Part shown: piece after piece, positions 32,491-43,153 of the stretch
Layout of the letters: each line of letters opens with the position of its first letter
Numbering within the stretch: the first letter of the stretch is position 1
NCBI RefSeq assembly: GCF_004341205.1
Contig: NZ_SLUL01000003.1
Location: 124,001-188,000, forward strand
Origin: Thermolongibacillus altinsuensis
Lineage (GTDB): Bacteria; Bacillota; Bacilli; Bacillales; Anoxybacillaceae
Direction of reading: 5' to 3'
Length of the DNA: 64,000 bases
Made by a program: the position numbers and the translations under genes
Notes under the pieces: generated by a model
What the model was told of the DNA's origin: nothing
The model's input: the letters and a program-made list of their open reading frames with translations, nothing else
The model's database searches: none

Positions 32491-33420
32491 ATGAGAAAAA
32501 TTGTTGTCGGTTCACGGCGAAGCAAGCTCGCTTTAACCCAGACAAATTGGGTGATTACAAAGCTGAAACAGCTAGGCGCGCCGTTTCAGTTTGAAATAAA
32601 AGAAATCGTGACAAAAGGGGACCAAATTTTAAACGTTACGCTGTCCAAAGTGGGCGGCAAAGGATTGTTTGTGAAAGAAATTGAACAAGCGATGCTGGAT
32701 GGCGAAATCGACTTTGCCGTCCACAGCATGAAAGATATGCCAGCCGTTTTACCAGAAGGGTTAATGATCGGATGTATCCCAGTTAGAGAAGATCATCGCG
32801 ATGTGCTCATTTCAAAAGACCATGTTCCGTTTGCTCAGTTGCCGAGCGGGGCGATTGTAGGGACGAGCAGTTTACGTCGCTCTGCTCAGCTTCTTTCGCT
32901 TCGTCCGGATCTTGAAATTAAGTGGATTCGCGGCAATATCGACACGAGATTAGCGAAGTTGAAAACAGATGAATACGATGCGATCATTCTTGCGGCGGCA
33001 GGGCTTCATCGCATGGGCTGGGCAAAAGATGTGATCACGGAATATTTGGAGCCAAGCGTGTGCCTTCCTGCTGTTGGACAAGGCGCGTTGGCGATTGAAT
33101 GCCGAGAAGGAGATGAAGAACTGCTTTCTTGGCTTGCGAAGCTAAACGATGAAACGACGGCGCAAGCGGTGAGGGCCGAGCGTGCATTTTTACATAAAAT
33201 TGAAGGAGGGTGCCAAGTCCCGATCGCTGGCTACGCGTTTATGAATGAAGGCGGCGAAATTGTGCTAACCGCGCTCGTGGCGACACCGGATGGGAAAGAA
33301 ATTTTAAAAGAAACGGTGATCGGAAAAGATCCAGAGCAAGTTGGCAATGAAGCGGCCGATCGTCTGATTGCTCGCGGAGGAAAAGAGTTAATCGAACGAG
33401 TGTTAAAGGGGATGTCGTAA
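32491..33420 (+). CDS. hemC: Porphobilinogen deaminase (hydroxymethylbilane synthase)
   Basis: Polymerises four porphobilinogens into hydroxymethylbilane (309 residues). [13 protein letters not shown] is at the N-terminus and [11 protein letters not shown] in the middle. The dipyrromethane cofactor cysteine is in [12 protein letters not shown] (about residue 240). ATG at 32491 behind TGGAGGAAG; the open frame further upstream lies inside hemX. Its TAA overlaps the hemD ATG (TAATG). Confidence 0.98.
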   Translation: MRKIVVGSRRSKLALTQTNWVITKLKQLGAPFQFEIKEIVTKGDQILNVTLSKVGGKGLFVKEIEQAMLDGEIDFAVHSMKDMPAVLPEGLMIGCIPVREDHRDVLISKDHVPFAQLPSGAIVGTSSLRRSAQLLSLRPDLEIKWIRGNIDTRLAKLKTDEYDAIILAAAGLHRMGWAKDVITEYLEPSVCLPAVGQGALAIECREGDEELLSWLAKLNDETTAQAVRAERAFLHKIEGGCQVPIAGYAFMNEGGEIVLTALVATPDGKEILKETVIGKDPEQVGNEAADRLIARGGKELIERVLKGMS

Positions 33421-34169
33421 TGTCGTTACGGGGGAAAAAGGTGTTAGTGACACGGGAGAGGGAACAAGCGAAATCCTTTTCGGCAAAATTAAAAGAACAA
33501 GGCGCGTTGCCGGTTGAAGTTCCACTCATTCAAACTTCGCTGCCGCAGCAAATCGATGAAACGGTGTTAGCGCATTGGAATGAATACGATTGGATCGTGT
33601 TTACAAGCCAAAATGGCGTGAAATATTTTTTTGAATTGGCCGGATCACCGGCTGAAGAAAAAAGGCCGAAAGTGGCAGCTGTCGGTGAGAAAACAGCGCA
33701 AGCTTTACAAAAAAAGTGGGGGCCTATCGACCTCGTTCCGGATGAGTTTGTGGCGGAAAGCTTAGCAGAAGCGATGAAACAACATGTGCAAAAAGGAGAG
33801 CGCGTTTTGCTTGTCAAAGGCAATTTAGCGCGAGAGACATTGCGAAATGAGCTGCAATCATTTGCCCAAGTGACCGATTTCATCGTTTATGAAACAAGCA
33901 TCAACAAAGCGGCCAAAGAAGAGCTTATTCGTTTGCTGGAAAAGAAGGAGCTAGACGTGATTACATTCACAAGTTCATCAACGGTTCGAAATTTTATGGA
34001 ATTGCTGGATGGCTGTCCGCTTGATCAATGGTTGAAAGATGTTGCGATTGCCTGCATCGGACCAATTACCAAACAGACTGCGCATGAACTCGGCATGCGC
34101 GTTGATATTTGTCCGCATACATATACGATCGATGGCATGATCGAAGCGATGAACGATTACTTTAAATGA
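33420..34169 (+). CDS. hemD: Uroporphyrinogen-III synthase
   Basis: Cyclises hydroxymethylbilane with inversion of ring D (249 residues). This family is poorly conserved; recognisable segments are KVLVTREREQAKSFS, DWIVFTSQNGVKYFF and ITFTSSSTVRNFME. Start shares a base with the hemC stop. Context between hemC and hemB makes the call firm. Confidence 0.95.
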   Translation: MSLRGKKVLVTREREQAKSFSAKLKEQGALPVEVPLIQTSLPQQIDETVLAHWNEYDWIVFTSQNGVKYFFELAGSPAEEKRPKVAAVGEKTAQALQKKWGPIDLVPDEFVAESLAEAMKQHVQKGERVLLVKGNLARETLRNELQSFAQVTDFIVYETSINKAAKEELIRLLEKKELDVITFTSSSTVRNFMELLDGCPLDQWLKDVAIACIGPITKQTAHELGMRVDICPHTYTIDGMIEAMNDYFK

Positions 34170-34178
34170 GGTGATAAA

Positions 34179-35156
34179 ATGAAAGAATTACAATTTGCTC
34201 GTCATCGTCGTTTGCGTCAAACAGCCAATTTGCGTGCGATGGTGCGCGAAACGCATTTACATGTCGAAGATTTCATTTATCCTGTCTTTGTCGTTGAAGG
34301 GGAAAAGAAAAAAAATGAAGTGGCATCGATGCCGGGCGTCTATCAATTATCGCTCGATTACTTAATCGAGGATCTTGCTGAAGCGGTGGATCTCGGGATC
34401 AAATCGGTCATTGTTTTTGGAGTGCCGAACGAGAAGGATGAAGTTGGTTCGCAAGCCTATCATGACCATGGGATTGTGCAAAAGGCAATCCGGAAAATAA
34501 AAGAAACGTTTCCTGATTTAGTGGTCATTGCGGATACATGTTTATGTCAATATACGAGCCATGGCCATTGCGGCATTGTGGAAGAAGGAAAAATTTTAAA
34601 TGACCCAACGCTTGATTTGCTTGCGAAAACAGCTGTCAGCCAAGCGAAAGCAGGTGCTGACATTATTGCGCCATCGAACATGATGGATGGTTTCGTTGCG
34701 GCGATTCGTTATGCGTTGGATGAAGCAGGTTTTACACACGTTCCAATTATGTCTTATGCTGTTAAATATGCGTCTGCGTTTTACGGTCCGTTTCGCGATG
34801 CGGCACATAGTTCACCGAAATTCGGCGATCGCAAAACGTATCAAATGGATCCGGCGAATCGATTGGAAGCGTTTCGTGAAGCGGAGTCCGATACGCTTGA
34901 AGGCGCCGATTTCCTCATGGTCAAGCCGGCGTTGTCTTACTTAGACATTATTCGCGATTTAAAAAATCATTTCCATCTACCGATCGTCGCCTATAACGTA
35001 AGCGGTGAATATTCGATGGTAAAAGCGGCGGCGCAAAACGGTTGGATCGATGAAAAAGCGGTCGTACTTGAGATGCTAACAAGCATGAAGCGGGCAGGTG
35101 CGGATTTGATTTTAACGTACTTTGCAAAAGATGTGGCGCGTTGGTTAAAAGAGTAA
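34179..35156 (+). CDS. hemB: Delta-aminolevulinic acid dehydratase (porphobilinogen synthase)
   Basis: Condenses two 5-aminolevulinates to porphobilinogen (325 residues). The zinc-site cysteines in [14 protein letters not shown] are present, so it is the Zn-type enzyme. Schiff-base lysines are in [15 protein letters not shown] and [26 protein letters not shown] precedes the ATG. Confidence 0.98.
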   Translation: MKELQFARHRRLRQTANLRAMVRETHLHVEDFIYPVFVVEGEKKKNEVASMPGVYQLSLDYLIEDLAEAVDLGIKSVIVFGVPNEKDEVGSQAYHDHGIVQKAIRKIKETFPDLVVIADTCLCQYTSHGHCGIVEEGKILNDPTLDLLAKTAVSQAKAGADIIAPSNMMDGFVAAIRYALDEAGFTHVPIMSYAVKYASAFYGPFRDAAHSSPKFGDRKTYQMDPANRLEAFREAESDTLEGADFLMVKPALSYLDIIRDLKNHFHLPIVAYNVSGEYSMVKAAAQNGWIDEKAVVLEMLTSMKRAGADLILTYFAKDVARWLKE

Positions 35157-35171
35157 AGGGGAGGAAGAAGC

Positions 35172-36467
35172 ATGCGAAGCTACGAACGTTCAAAAGAAGC
35201 GTATCAAGAAGCCGTTCAACTAATGCCTGGGGGAGTCAATAGCCCTGTTCGCGCGTTCAAAGCTGTTAAGATGAATCCGATTTTCATGGCGCGGGGAAAA
35301 GGGTCAAAAATTTATGATATTGATGGCAATGAATATATTGATTACGTATTATCATGGGGGCCGCTTATTTTAGGCCATGCGAATGATCAAGTAGTTGAAG
35401 CGCTTAAAAAAGTGGCGGAAACAGGAACGAGTTTTGGCGCACCAACGCTCATCGAAAATGAATTGGCGAAACTGGTCATTGAGCGCGTTCCTTCGATTGA
35501 AATTGTTCGCATGGTGAGCTCTGGAACGGAAGCGACGATGAGCGCATTGCGGCTTGCGCGCGGCTATACAGGCCGAAATAAAATTGTGAAATTCGAAGGA
35601 TGCTATCATGGCCATGGCGATTCACTCTTAATTAAAGCGGGTTCAGGTGTGGCAACGCTCGGATTGCCAGATAGCCCTGGGGTACCGGAGTCCGTTGCTC
35701 AGCATACGATTACGGTCCCGTACAACGATTTAGAAAGCGTTCGTTATGCGTTTGAAAAATTTGGAGAGGACATCGCTGCGGTGATTGTTGAACCTGTGGC
35801 AGGAAATATGGGAGTCGTGCCGCCGCAACCGGGCTTTTTAGAAGGGTTGCGTGAGGTGACGAGAGAATATGGAGCGCTCTTAATTTTTGACGAAGTCATG
35901 ACCGGTTTCCGTGTCGACTATTATAGCGGACAAGGATACTATGGCGTAACTCCAGATTTAACGTGTCTTGGCAAAGTCATCGGCGGTGGCCTTCCGGTTG
36001 GCGCGTACGGCGGTAAAGCAGAAATTATGGAGAAAATTGCGCCAAGCGGGCCAATTTATCAAGCGGGAACGTTATCAGGAAATCCGATGGCGATGACAGC
36101 AGGATACGAAACATTGCGGCAACTGACACCAGAAACGTATAAAGAATTCAGACGGAAAGCGAATCGTTTAGCAGAAGGGTTAAGCGAAGCGGCAAAAGAA
36201 TACAACATTCCACATACAATTAATCAAGCGGGTTCGATGATCGGTTTCTTCTTCACAAATGAGGAAGTGACCAATTACGAAAAAGCAAGAACATCGAATT
36301 TAGATTTGTTTGCGGCTTATTATCGCGAAATGGCGGATCAAGGAATTTTCCTTCCACCTTCCCAATTTGAAGGAATGTTCCTTTCAACCGCGCATACCGA
36401 TGAAGATATTGAAAAAACGATCGAAGCAGCTCGAAAAGCGTTTGCGAAAATTAGCGATGCCTTATAA
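35172..36467 (+). CDS. hemL: Glutamate-1-semialdehyde 2,1-aminomutase
   Basis: PLP enzyme that makes 5-aminolevulinate from glutamate-1-semialdehyde (431 residues). Typical [13 protein letters not shown]-terminus, PLP-phosphate segment [15 protein letters not shown], and active lysine in [26 protein letters not shown] precedes the ATG. Last gene of the hem operon, ending in a terminator. Confidence 0.98.
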   Translation: MRSYERSKEAYQEAVQLMPGGVNSPVRAFKAVKMNPIFMARGKGSKIYDIDGNEYIDYVLSWGPLILGHANDQVVEALKKVAETGTSFGAPTLIENELAKLVIERVPSIEIVRMVSSGTEATMSALRLARGYTGRNKIVKFEGCYHGHGDSLLIKAGSGVATLGLPDSPGVPESVAQHTITVPYNDLESVRYAFEKFGEDIAAVIVEPVAGNMGVVPPQPGFLEGLREVTREYGALLIFDEVMTGFRVDYYSGQGYYGVTPDLTCLGKVIGGGLPVGAYGGKAEIMEKIAPSGPIYQAGTLSGNPMAMTAGYETLRQLTPETYKEFRRKANRLAEGLSEAAKEYNIPHTINQAGSMIGFFFTNEEVTNYEKARTSNLDLFAAYYREMADQGIFLPPSQFEGMFLSTAHTDEDIEKTIEAARKAFAKISDAL

Positions 36468-36481
36468 GGCGTCGCTTTTTT
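36453..36481 (+). terminator. Intrinsic terminator of the hem operon
   Basis: AGCGATGCC / GGCGTCGCT with the hemL stop in its TTATAA loop and a T run. Confidence 0.85.
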
Positions 36482-36486
36482 CATTT

Positions 36487-36516
36487 GCATATTTTGAATG
36501 CTGTTTGCATAACAGT
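36487..36516 (+). promoter_or_regulatory. Candidate sigma-E promoter of spoVID
   Basis: GCATATT (36487-36493), which matches the sigma-E -35 KMATATT; 14-bp spacer; CATAACAGT (36508-36516), which matches the CATA half of the -10. spoVID is sigma-E dependent in B. subtilis. Confidence 0.45.
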
Positions 36517-36561
36517 GGTAATGTCATAAAAATTTGGGCGTTTAGGAGGGCGAGGATCAAT

Positions 36562-37482
36562 ATGTTGCGTTTTTCGCTTGAAGAGTTGGTTGCTTTTCGA
36601 CGGGAACATGAAGTCGATCAATTTTTATCGATTTCGTTACAACCGATTATTACAATTGAAGAACAAGAGGAATATGTAAATATTCGTGGCGTATTAGAAT
36701 TGACGGGAGAATATGAAAAGGGAGAGACGGAACAAGAAGAAAGGGAAGATCTCATGGATGTTTCACGTTACATTGAGCAAGTGAATGTGCGTGAAGACGA
36801 TGTTCATGAGTTTTTGCATCATTTTCCGATTGATGTGATGGTTCCGAAAGAACGCGTTGCTGATTTGGAAGATGTATATGTGTTCATCGAATCATTTGAC
36901 TACGATTTGAACGATCATCAGCTGCGGTTGACAGCCGAAGTAGCGATCCATGGTATTGTGATGGAAGAGGCGGATGAACGAAACGAAGAGCAAGGAGAGC
37001 AAGATGAGCAAGATGAGAACGATTGGTTAGAAGAGGGCAATGATGCGTTCACAGAGTTTGAACCGTTTGAAGTGATCGCCCGCAAAGAAGCGTATCAAGA
37101 AGATGATGCTTGGTTGCTTGAAGAAGATGAAAACGTAACAAACGAACAAATCGAAACAGAAGAAAACATCGAAATAGAAGAGAAAGAAGAAATACAAAAA
37201 AAGACGTTCCAGCTTGAAGTAAAAGGGCGAGAAAATGAAATAAACGAAAAACGCAATGAAAATGCTCTTTATTTAACAAAATTATTTGAGAAAGAACAAG
37301 GAAATGATTTTTCACAGTTAAAAATTTGCATCGTTCAACCAGGGGATTCGCTGGACAAGATTGCCGAGCGTTACGATCTATCTGTTCAACAATTGTTGCG
37401 TGTGAATCACCTCGAAAGCACCGCAGACGTTCATCAAGGGCAATTGTTATATATTCCTGCACCGTCTGTTAGCAGAGTATAA
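36562..37482 (+). CDS. spoVID: Spore coat morphogenetic protein SpoVID
   Basis: Coat encasement protein that acts with SpoIVA and SafA on the mother-cell side of the forespore. At 306 residues it is much shorter than the 575-residue B. subtilis protein. The N-terminal beta-rich domain (residues 1-140, LRFSLEELVAFRREHEVDQFLSISL) and the C-terminal LysM domain (about 255-303, VQPGDSLDKIAERYDLSVQQL) are kept. The very acidic Glu-rich middle (about 145-240) is shortened. ATG at 36562 with AGGAGGGCGAGG upstream; a longer open frame runs back into hemL but is not supported. Confidence 0.92.
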   Translation: MLRFSLEELVAFRREHEVDQFLSISLQPIITIEEQEEYVNIRGVLELTGEYEKGETEQEEREDLMDVSRYIEQVNVREDDVHEFLHHFPIDVMVPKERVADLEDVYVFIESFDYDLNDHQLRLTAEVAIHGIVMEEADERNEEQGEQDEQDENDWLEEGNDAFTEFEPFEVIARKEAYQEDDAWLLEEDENVTNEQIETEENIEIEEKEEIQKKTFQLEVKGRENEINEKRNENALYLTKLFEKEQGNDFSQLKICIVQPGDSLDKIAERYDLSVQQLLRVNHLESTADVHQGQLLYIPAPSVSRV

Positions 37483-37504
37483 GAGTATAAGGGAAGTGTG
37501 TTCG

Positions 37505-38485
37505 TTGAAACAGAGTTGGCAACGATACGTTCCCGTTTTGCGCACGTATCATTTGCATGTCGATTACATCGAAGAGAACGGGAAAGTAAAAAAAGTGTAT
37601 ACGAACAAAGGAACGTTTGCTTTAAAAGAACTTCATTCCTTCGAGCAATGGCAAGCGATTGAACAAGCTTATCGCCTGCGGTTACCCATGGTCCCTCCGA
37701 TTTACGAGGCGATGCCGAACCAGCCGCTCGTTCGTTTTCGCGAGCAATTTTATTATTTAATGCCATGGCTAAAAAAGCCAAAAGAAACAAACGCTCATTT
37801 CTTTCGTGATTTAGCAACATGGCACAAGCATTCCATCAAAGAACGGACTGTAACAGCGGAAGAGATTCAGCGTTATTACGATGAGCGAAAAAATGAAAGC
37901 AATAAAGAAAAACAATTTCTGAACGATTATATGGAGAAATGCGAACAACAATGGTATATGTCTCCGTTTCAACTGCAATTTTGCACGTATTTTCATGAAG
38001 TGATGCGGGCGTACTTGTTTTCGGAGCAAATGTTAGAACGTTGGCATGAAGTATTAACAGAAAAGAAAAAAATACGCGTCGCTTTCATTCACGGAAATCC
38101 GTCGTTTGATCATTATGTTGAGGGACAAAACGGAGCAAGGTATTTTATTAGCATGGAACACGCCAAATGGGCTGCACCGTTTCATGATTTATTTCTTTTC
38201 TTTCATTCTTATTTGCGCACATATCCGTTTATGTGTGATGATGGTGTACGATGGATGAACGACTATGAACAAGAACTTCCGCTGTCTGAAGACGAACAAG
38301 CGCTTTTTTACAGCTATTTAGCCTATCCTCATATGCTGTATCGCCTCGTTTATGAGTATGAACATCACCGTTCTCATCACACGGAACGACAATATGTCGC
38401 ACGGCTGCAAAAAGCATATTGGCAAATCAAAAATATTGAATACGTCATTTCAAAATGGATGGAAGCGAAACAAAAACAACCGTAA
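37505..38485 (+). CDS. ysxE: Spore coat-associated protein YsxE (CotS family)
   Basis: A 326-residue aminoglycoside phosphotransferase-fold protein of the CotS/YsxE group of coat proteins. Recognisable are FIHGNPSFDHYV, in the place of the kinase catalytic loop but with N instead of the usual D, and the C-terminal helical part. It follows spoVID by 22 bases, so it is likely co-transcribed in the mother cell. TTG at 37505 is chosen for its spacing from AAGGGAAG; a GTG nine bases earlier overlaps that site. Confidence 0.87.
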   Translation: MKQSWQRYVPVLRTYHLHVDYIEENGKVKKVYTNKGTFALKELHSFEQWQAIEQAYRLRLPMVPPIYEAMPNQPLVRFREQFYYLMPWLKKPKETNAHFFRDLATWHKHSIKERTVTAEEIQRYYDERKNESNKEKQFLNDYMEKCEQQWYMSPFQLQFCTYFHEVMRAYLFSEQMLERWHEVLTEKKKIRVAFIHGNPSFDHYVEGQNGARYFISMEHAKWAAPFHDLFLFFHSYLRTYPFMCDDGVRWMNDYEQELPLSEDEQALFYSYLAYPHMLYRLVYEYEHHRSHHTERQYVARLQKAYWQIKNIEYVISKWMEAKQKQP

Positions 38486-38512
38486 GCGTATAGGCAGACG
38501 GTTGTTTTTTAT
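38477..38512. terminator. Terminator of ysxE
   Basis: CAACCGT / ACGGTTG hairpin with a T run, overlapping the ysxE stop; it also lies just beyond the end of the convergent small gene. Confidence 0.75.
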
Positions 38513-38700
38513 AGCCATTCGAAGTAAAAGGCAATGGCGAGTAAAATAAAGATGGCTAATAAAATGACATCAAATGTCGTCGGCAAAAAGATGGTGCGAA
38601 TCGCCTGAAAGATCGTAATGGGAATGATAAATTGGGCGCAGATGGCGCGAAGCTGTCGCAGCCATGGCGGAAGCGCATAAGGGTTATATCGTTTTCGCAT
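38509..38700 (-). CDS. Small two-helix membrane protein
   Basis: A 63-residue protein: a basic N-terminal stretch (RKRYNPYALPPWLRQLR) and two hydrophobic segments (AICAQFIIPITIFQAIRTIF and DVILLAIFILLAIAFYF). The ATG is preceded by AAGGGGGAG at ideal spacing, which together with the clean hydrophobic pattern supports a real gene. I do not recognise the family. It lies between ysxE and valS, convergent with ysxE. Confidence 0.72.
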   Translation of the reverse strand: MRKRYNPYALPPWLRQLRAICAQFIIPITIFQAIRTIFLPTTFDVILLAIFILLAIAFYFEWL

Positions 38701-38779
38701 GTGAACTCCCCCTTCTTATGCATCATATGTCATCTTTCGTTTTTTGGTGTATAAAGTGGCGAAAATGTGGCAAAGATTA

Positions 38780-38809
38780 TTGACGATTCATACCTTTTTT
38801 ATGTAGTAT
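38780..38809 (+). promoter_or_regulatory. Promoter of the valS leader
   Basis: TTGACG (38780-38785), 18-bp spacer, TAGTAT (38804-38809), just before the T-box. The 79 bases upstream to 38701 hold nothing else I can identify. Confidence 0.55.
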
Positions 38810-38821
38810 TATGAATGAATT

Positions 38822-39074
38822 ACATAAACGAAAAGCGAAGAAAGGGAAGAGTACGGCGAAACCCGCCTGCAGAGAGGGAAATCAATAGCTGCGAGATTTC
38901 CTAGGTTTGTGGTCGTCGGAAGGTCGCCCTTGAGCTGCTTCTTTGAACTCGAAGTAGAAGAAGCCGGTTGCACAGCCGTTACGTGTTTGAGTGCTTAAGC
39001 CTTGTGGCTTAAGAAAAAAGGTGGTACCGCGGAAGTTTACTCCTTTCGTCCTTTTTTGGATGATAAGGAGTTTT
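38822..39074 (+). promoter_or_regulatory. T-box riboswitch (Val) of valS
   Basis: T-box sequence AAGGTGGTACCGCGG at 39019-39033. The specifier loop aligns with that of the ilv leader and reads GTC (38923-38925), a valine codon. The leader ends in a terminator hairpin (ACTCCTTTCGTCC / GGATGATAAGGAGT plus T run, 39038-39074). Uncharged tRNA-Val should promote read-through into valS. Confidence 0.92.
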
Positions 39075-39101
39075 TTTATTTTAGGTTAAGGAGGGAACAT
39101 T

Positions 39102-41726
39102 GTGTTATCGCCAAAATACGACCATAAATCAGTAGAAGCGAATCGTTACAACTGGTGGCTAGAAGGAAAGTTTTTTGAAGCGACAGGAGAAGAAGGAAAA
39201 AAACCGTTTACGATCGTCATTCCGCCGCCAAACGTCACAGGAAAGCTCCATTTAGGACACGCATGGGATACGACATTGCAAGATATTATTACGCGCATGA
39301 AGCGCATGCAAGGATACGATGTATTATGGCTTCCGGGAATGGACCATGCCGGCATTGCAACGCAAGCAAAAGTAGAAGAAAAATTGCGCAATGAAGGAAA
39401 ATCGCGTTATGATTTAGGACGCGAAAAGTTTGTAGAAGAAACGTGGAAATGGAAAGAAGAATATTCGAAGCATATCCGTGCGCAATGGGCAAAATTAGGT
39501 CTCGGCCTTGATTATACGCGCGAACGTTTTACGCTCGATGAAGGATTGTCAAAAGCGGTTCGCGAAGTGTTTGTTTCCCTATACAAAAAAGGGCTTATTT
39601 ATCGCGGGGAATACATTATTAACTGGGATCCAGTGACGAAAACCGCGTTATCGGATATTGAGGTCATTTATAAAGACGTTCAAGGTGCGCTATACCATAT
39701 GCGTTATCCGCTTGCGGACGGCTCTGGCTACATCGAAGTGGCGACGACACGACCAGAAACGATGTTTGGTGATACGGCGGTCGCTGTGAACCCAGAGGAT
39801 GAACGCTATAAACATTTAATTGGCAAAACGGTGATCTTGCCAATTGTTGGCCGTGAAATTCCAATCATCGGCGATGAGTATGTCGATATGGAATTCGGTT
39901 CAGGAGCGGTGAAAATTACGCCAGCGCATGACCCGAACGACTTTGAGGTCGGCAATCGCCATAACTTGCCGCGCATTCTTGTTATGAACGAAGACGGCAC
40001 AATGAACGAAAACGCGATGCAATATCAAGGTCTCGATCGTTTCGAATGTCGTAAACAACTCGTCAAAGACTTGCAAGAACAAGGCGTTATTTTCAAAATT
40101 GAAGAACACGTGCATTCCGTCGGTCATAGCGAACGAAGCGGTGCGGTTGTTGAGCCTTACCTTTCAACGCAATGGTTTGTCAAAATGAAGCCGCTTGCGG
40201 AAGCAGCGATTGAGTTGCAAAAAACAGAAGGAAAAGTAAACTTCGTTCCGGAGCGCTTTGAAAAAATATATTTGCACTGGTTAGAAAACATTCGCGACTG
40301 GTGCATCTCTCGTCAGTTATGGTGGGGTCATCGCATTCCGGCTTGGTATCATAAAGAAACAGGCGAAGTATACGTTGATCATGAACCGCCAGCAGATATT
40401 GAAAATTGGGAACAAGATCCAGATGTTTTAGATACGTGGTTTAGCTCCGCGTTATGGCCATTCTCGACAATGGGTTGGCCGGATGAGCAAGCGGACGATT
40501 ACAAACGCTACTATCCAACGGACGTGTTAGTGACAGGGTATGACATTATTTTCTTCTGGGTATCGCGCATGATTTTCCAAGCGCTTGAGTTTACAGGCAA
40601 ACGTCCGTTTAAAGATGTATTGATTCATGGTTTAGTGCGCGATGCACAAGGAAGAAAAATGAGCAAATCGCTTGGCAACGGCGTCGACCCAATGGAGGTA
40701 ATCGATCAATACGGTGCCGATTCGCTTCGCTTCTTCTTGGCGACAGGAAGCGCGCCAGGACAAGATTTGCGCTTCAGCACGGAAAAAGTGGAAGCAACAT
40801 GGAACTTTGCGAACAAAATTTGGAATGCTTCCCGTTTTGCACTCATGAATATGGGCGGCTTAACGTACGAACAAATTGACTTAACCGGCGAAAAATCCGT
40901 CGCGGATAAATGGATTTTAGCTCGTTTGAACGAGACAATTGAAACAGTGACAAAGCTCGCTGAAAAATATGAATTTGGTGAAGTGGGCCGCGTCCTTTAC
41001 AACTTCATTTGGGATGATTTATGCGACTGGTATATCGAAATGGCGAAGTTGCCGCTTTACGGTGACGACGAGGCAAGAAAGCATACAACGCGCTCAGTGC
41101 TTGCATATGTGCTTGACAATACGATGCGTTTGCTTCATCCGTTTATGCCGTTTATTACAGAAGAAATTTGGCAACAACTTCCGCACGAAGGAAAATCGAT
41201 TACAGTGGCGAAATGGCCAGAAGTTCGCCCTGAATTAACAGACGAACAAGCTGCTGAAGAAATGCGCTTGCTTGTTGACATCATTCGCGCGGTGCGCAAC
41301 ATTCGTGCCGAAGTGAACACGCCGTTAAGCAAACCGATTACATTGCACATTAAAGCAAAAGATGAGCAAATCGCCGCAACGCTTGAAAAGAACCGTTCGT
41401 ACATTGAACGTTTCTGCAATCCGAGCGAACTCATCATTGGCACAGATATTCCGGTAACCGAAAAAGCGATGACCGCTGTCGTAACCGGTGCCGAATTAAG
41501 CTTGCCGCTTGAAGGGCTCATTAACATTGAAGAAGAAATTAAGCGCCTTGAAAAAGAGCTAGAAAAGCTCGATAAAGAAGTCGAGCGAGTGCAAAAGAAA
41601 TTAAGCAACGAAGGCTTCCTTGCGAAAGCGCCGGCGCACGTCGTGGAAGAAGAGCGCAAAAAAGAAAAAGATTATCTCGAAAAGCGTGAAGCGGTACGCG
41701 CTCGTCTTGCGCAATTAAAACAATAG
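39102..41726 (+). CDS. valS: Valyl-tRNA synthetase
   Basis: Class I synthetase charging tRNA-Val (874 residues). The HIGH-type motif is [14 protein letters not shown] (about residue 42-55), the editing (CP1) domain contains [15 protein letters not shown], and the KMSKS motif is [10 protein letters not shown]. Anticodon-binding domain and a C-terminal coiled coil ([18 protein letters not shown]) follow. GTG start behind AAGGAGGGAACATT. Controlled by the upstream T-box. Confidence 0.98.
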   Translation: MLSPKYDHKSVEANRYNWWLEGKFFEATGEEGKKPFTIVIPPPNVTGKLHLGHAWDTTLQDIITRMKRMQGYDVLWLPGMDHAGIATQAKVEEKLRNEGKSRYDLGREKFVEETWKWKEEYSKHIRAQWAKLGLGLDYTRERFTLDEGLSKAVREVFVSLYKKGLIYRGEYIINWDPVTKTALSDIEVIYKDVQGALYHMRYPLADGSGYIEVATTRPETMFGDTAVAVNPEDERYKHLIGKTVILPIVGREIPIIGDEYVDMEFGSGAVKITPAHDPNDFEVGNRHNLPRILVMNEDGTMNENAMQYQGLDRFECRKQLVKDLQEQGVIFKIEEHVHSVGHSERSGAVVEPYLSTQWFVKMKPLAEAAIELQKTEGKVNFVPERFEKIYLHWLENIRDWCISRQLWWGHRIPAWYHKETGEVYVDHEPPADIENWEQDPDVLDTWFSSALWPFSTMGWPDEQADDYKRYYPTDVLVTGYDIIFFWVSRMIFQALEFTGKRPFKDVLIHGLVRDAQGRKMSKSLGNGVDPMEVIDQYGADSLRFFLATGSAPGQDLRFSTEKVEATWNFANKIWNASRFALMNMGGLTYEQIDLTGEKSVADKWILARLNETIETVTKLAEKYEFGEVGRVLYNFIWDDLCDWYIEMAKLPLYGDDEARKHTTRSVLAYVLDNTMRLLHPFMPFITEEIWQQLPHEGKSITVAKWPEVRPELTDEQAAEEMRLLVDIIRAVRNIRAEVNTPLSKPITLHIKAKDEQIAATLEKNRSYIERFCNPSELIIGTDIPVTEKAMTAVVTGAELSLPLEGLINIEEEIKRLEKELEKLDKEVERVQKKLSNEGFLAKAPAHVVEEERKKEKDYLEKREAVRARLAQLKQ

Positions 41727-41736
41727 TCTTATGATG

Positions 41737-41764
41737 AAGACGAATCCGTTTGGATTCGTCTTTT
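41737..41764 (+). terminator. Intrinsic terminator of valS
   Basis: AAGACGAATCC / GGATTCGTCTT with a GTTT loop and TTTA tail. Confidence 0.85.
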
Positions 41765-41791
41765 ATTTATGAAAAAGGGGGATGGTGTACA

Positions 41792-43129
41792 ATGATTCGT
41801 ACATATAAAGAAGCTGTTGATTGGATTCATAGTCGTTTAACGTTAGGGATGAAACCGGGATTAAAGCGCATGGAGTGGATGATGGAAAAATTGGATCATC
41901 CAGAGCGTCGCATTAAAGCAATTCATGTAGGCGGAACAAACGGAAAAGGTTCGACCGTTTGCTATTTGCGCAATATTTTACAGCAAGCAGGTTATTCGGT
42001 CGGCACATTTACATCGCCATATGTTGAGCAATTTAACGAACGCATCAGCATTAACGGCAAACCGATTAGCGACGTTGAAATTATGAAGCTCGTTCAAGTG
42101 ATCAAACCGCTTGCCGAAGAATTAGAACAAACGGAATTAGGCGGACCAACCGAGTTTGAAGTCATTACCGCCATGGCGCTTTATTACTTCGGCAAAATGA
42201 ACATTCAAGATGTCGTCCTTTTTGAAGTCGGTCTTGGCGGCAGACTGGATTCAACCAATGTCATTTATCCGTTGCTTTCTTTGATTACAAACGTTGGTTT
42301 TGATCATACACATATATTAGGAGATACATTAGAGCAAATCGCATTTGAAAAAGCTGGGATTATCAAAGCAGGTGTTCCGGTCATTACGGCTGTCGATCAA
42401 AAAGAAGCGCTTGACGTCATTTATGAACGTGCGAAATCGTTGAAAGCAAAAGTGTATGAATTAAACAATCATTTTACAATTACACATCATGAAGCGACAG
42501 AAAACGGCGAACAGTTTTCGCTGCAAACGCCATTTGCACTATATCGCGATTTATCCATTTCCATGCTTGGAGCGCATCAAGTAAAAAATGCGGCATTAGC
42601 TGTCATGGCGGCTGATTATTTGCGCACGTACTATTCATTCATTATCGAAGAACAACATATACGTGAGGGAGTGCGGCAAGCACAATGGATCGGACGCTTT
42701 GAAAAAATATCGAAACGGCCGCCGATCATCCTGGATGGGGCGCACAATATGGAAGGAATCGAAAGCCTCGTTCAAACGATTCAAACGCATTATCCAAACA
42801 AAAGCGTTCATGTTTTATTTAGTGCGCTGCGCGATAAACCGCTCAAGCCAATGATTGAAGCGCTTGCGAATATTGCTGAAACGATTACGTTTACATCGTT
42901 TGACTTCCCGCGCGCAGCAACAGCGGAAGAGCTGGCCGAACAATGTAATCACCATGCCAAACAATGTGTAGACGATTGGAAACAATGGATAAAACAAAAG
43001 CGAAAAACGGCAAAAAACGATGATTTAATCGTCATTACAGGCTCGCTTTATTTCATATCAGATGTGCGAAAGTTTTTAAAAATGAATACCTTTGTAGGAA
43101 AAATTGCTGATATAATAAAAGAAAAATAG
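41792..43129 (+). CDS. folC: Folylpolyglutamate synthase / dihydrofolate synthase
   Basis: Adds glutamates to folates (445 residues). ATP-binding GGTNGKGSTVCYL (about residue 47), the second signature HTHILGDTLEQIAFEKAGIIK, and DGAHNMEGIE in the C-terminal Mur-ligase-like domain. ATG at 41792 with AAAGGGGGATGG upstream. In B. subtilis folC is followed by comC and spoIIB; here the pilus block intervenes. Confidence 0.96.
   Translation: MIRTYKEAVDWIHSRLTLGMKPGLKRMEWMMEKLDHPERRIKAIHVGGTNGKGSTVCYLRNILQQAGYSVGTFTSPYVEQFNERISINGKPISDVEIMKLVQVIKPLAEELEQTELGGPTEFEVITAMALYYFGKMNIQDVVLFEVGLGGRLDSTNVIYPLLSLITNVGFDHTHILGDTLEQIAFEKAGIIKAGVPVITAVDQKEALDVIYERAKSLKAKVYELNNHFTITHHEATENGEQFSLQTPFALYRDLSISMLGAHQVKNAALAVMAADYLRTYYSFIIEEQHIREGVRQAQWIGRFEKISKRPPIILDGAHNMEGIESLVQTIQTHYPNKSVHVLFSALRDKPLKPMIEALANIAETITFTSFDFPRAATAEELAEQCNHHAKQCVDDWKQWIKQKRKTAKNDDLIVITGSLYFISDVRKFLKMNTFVGKIADIIKEK
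43108..43116 (+). promoter_or_regulatory. Candidate extended -10 promoter of the vWA-protein gene
   Basis: TGATATAAT inside the last codons of folC, about 38 bp before the GTG start. There is no good -35 at 17 bp. Without it the vWA gene would depend on folC read-through. Confidence 0.45.
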
Positions 43130-43153
43130 GTCTTTGGAAAGGGGGAGAGGTGG

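Noticed and set aside
36310-36561. Upstream extension of the spoVID frame into hemL
   Set aside because: Out of frame inside hemL, while a perfect AGGAGGGCGAGG site precedes the ATG at 36562.
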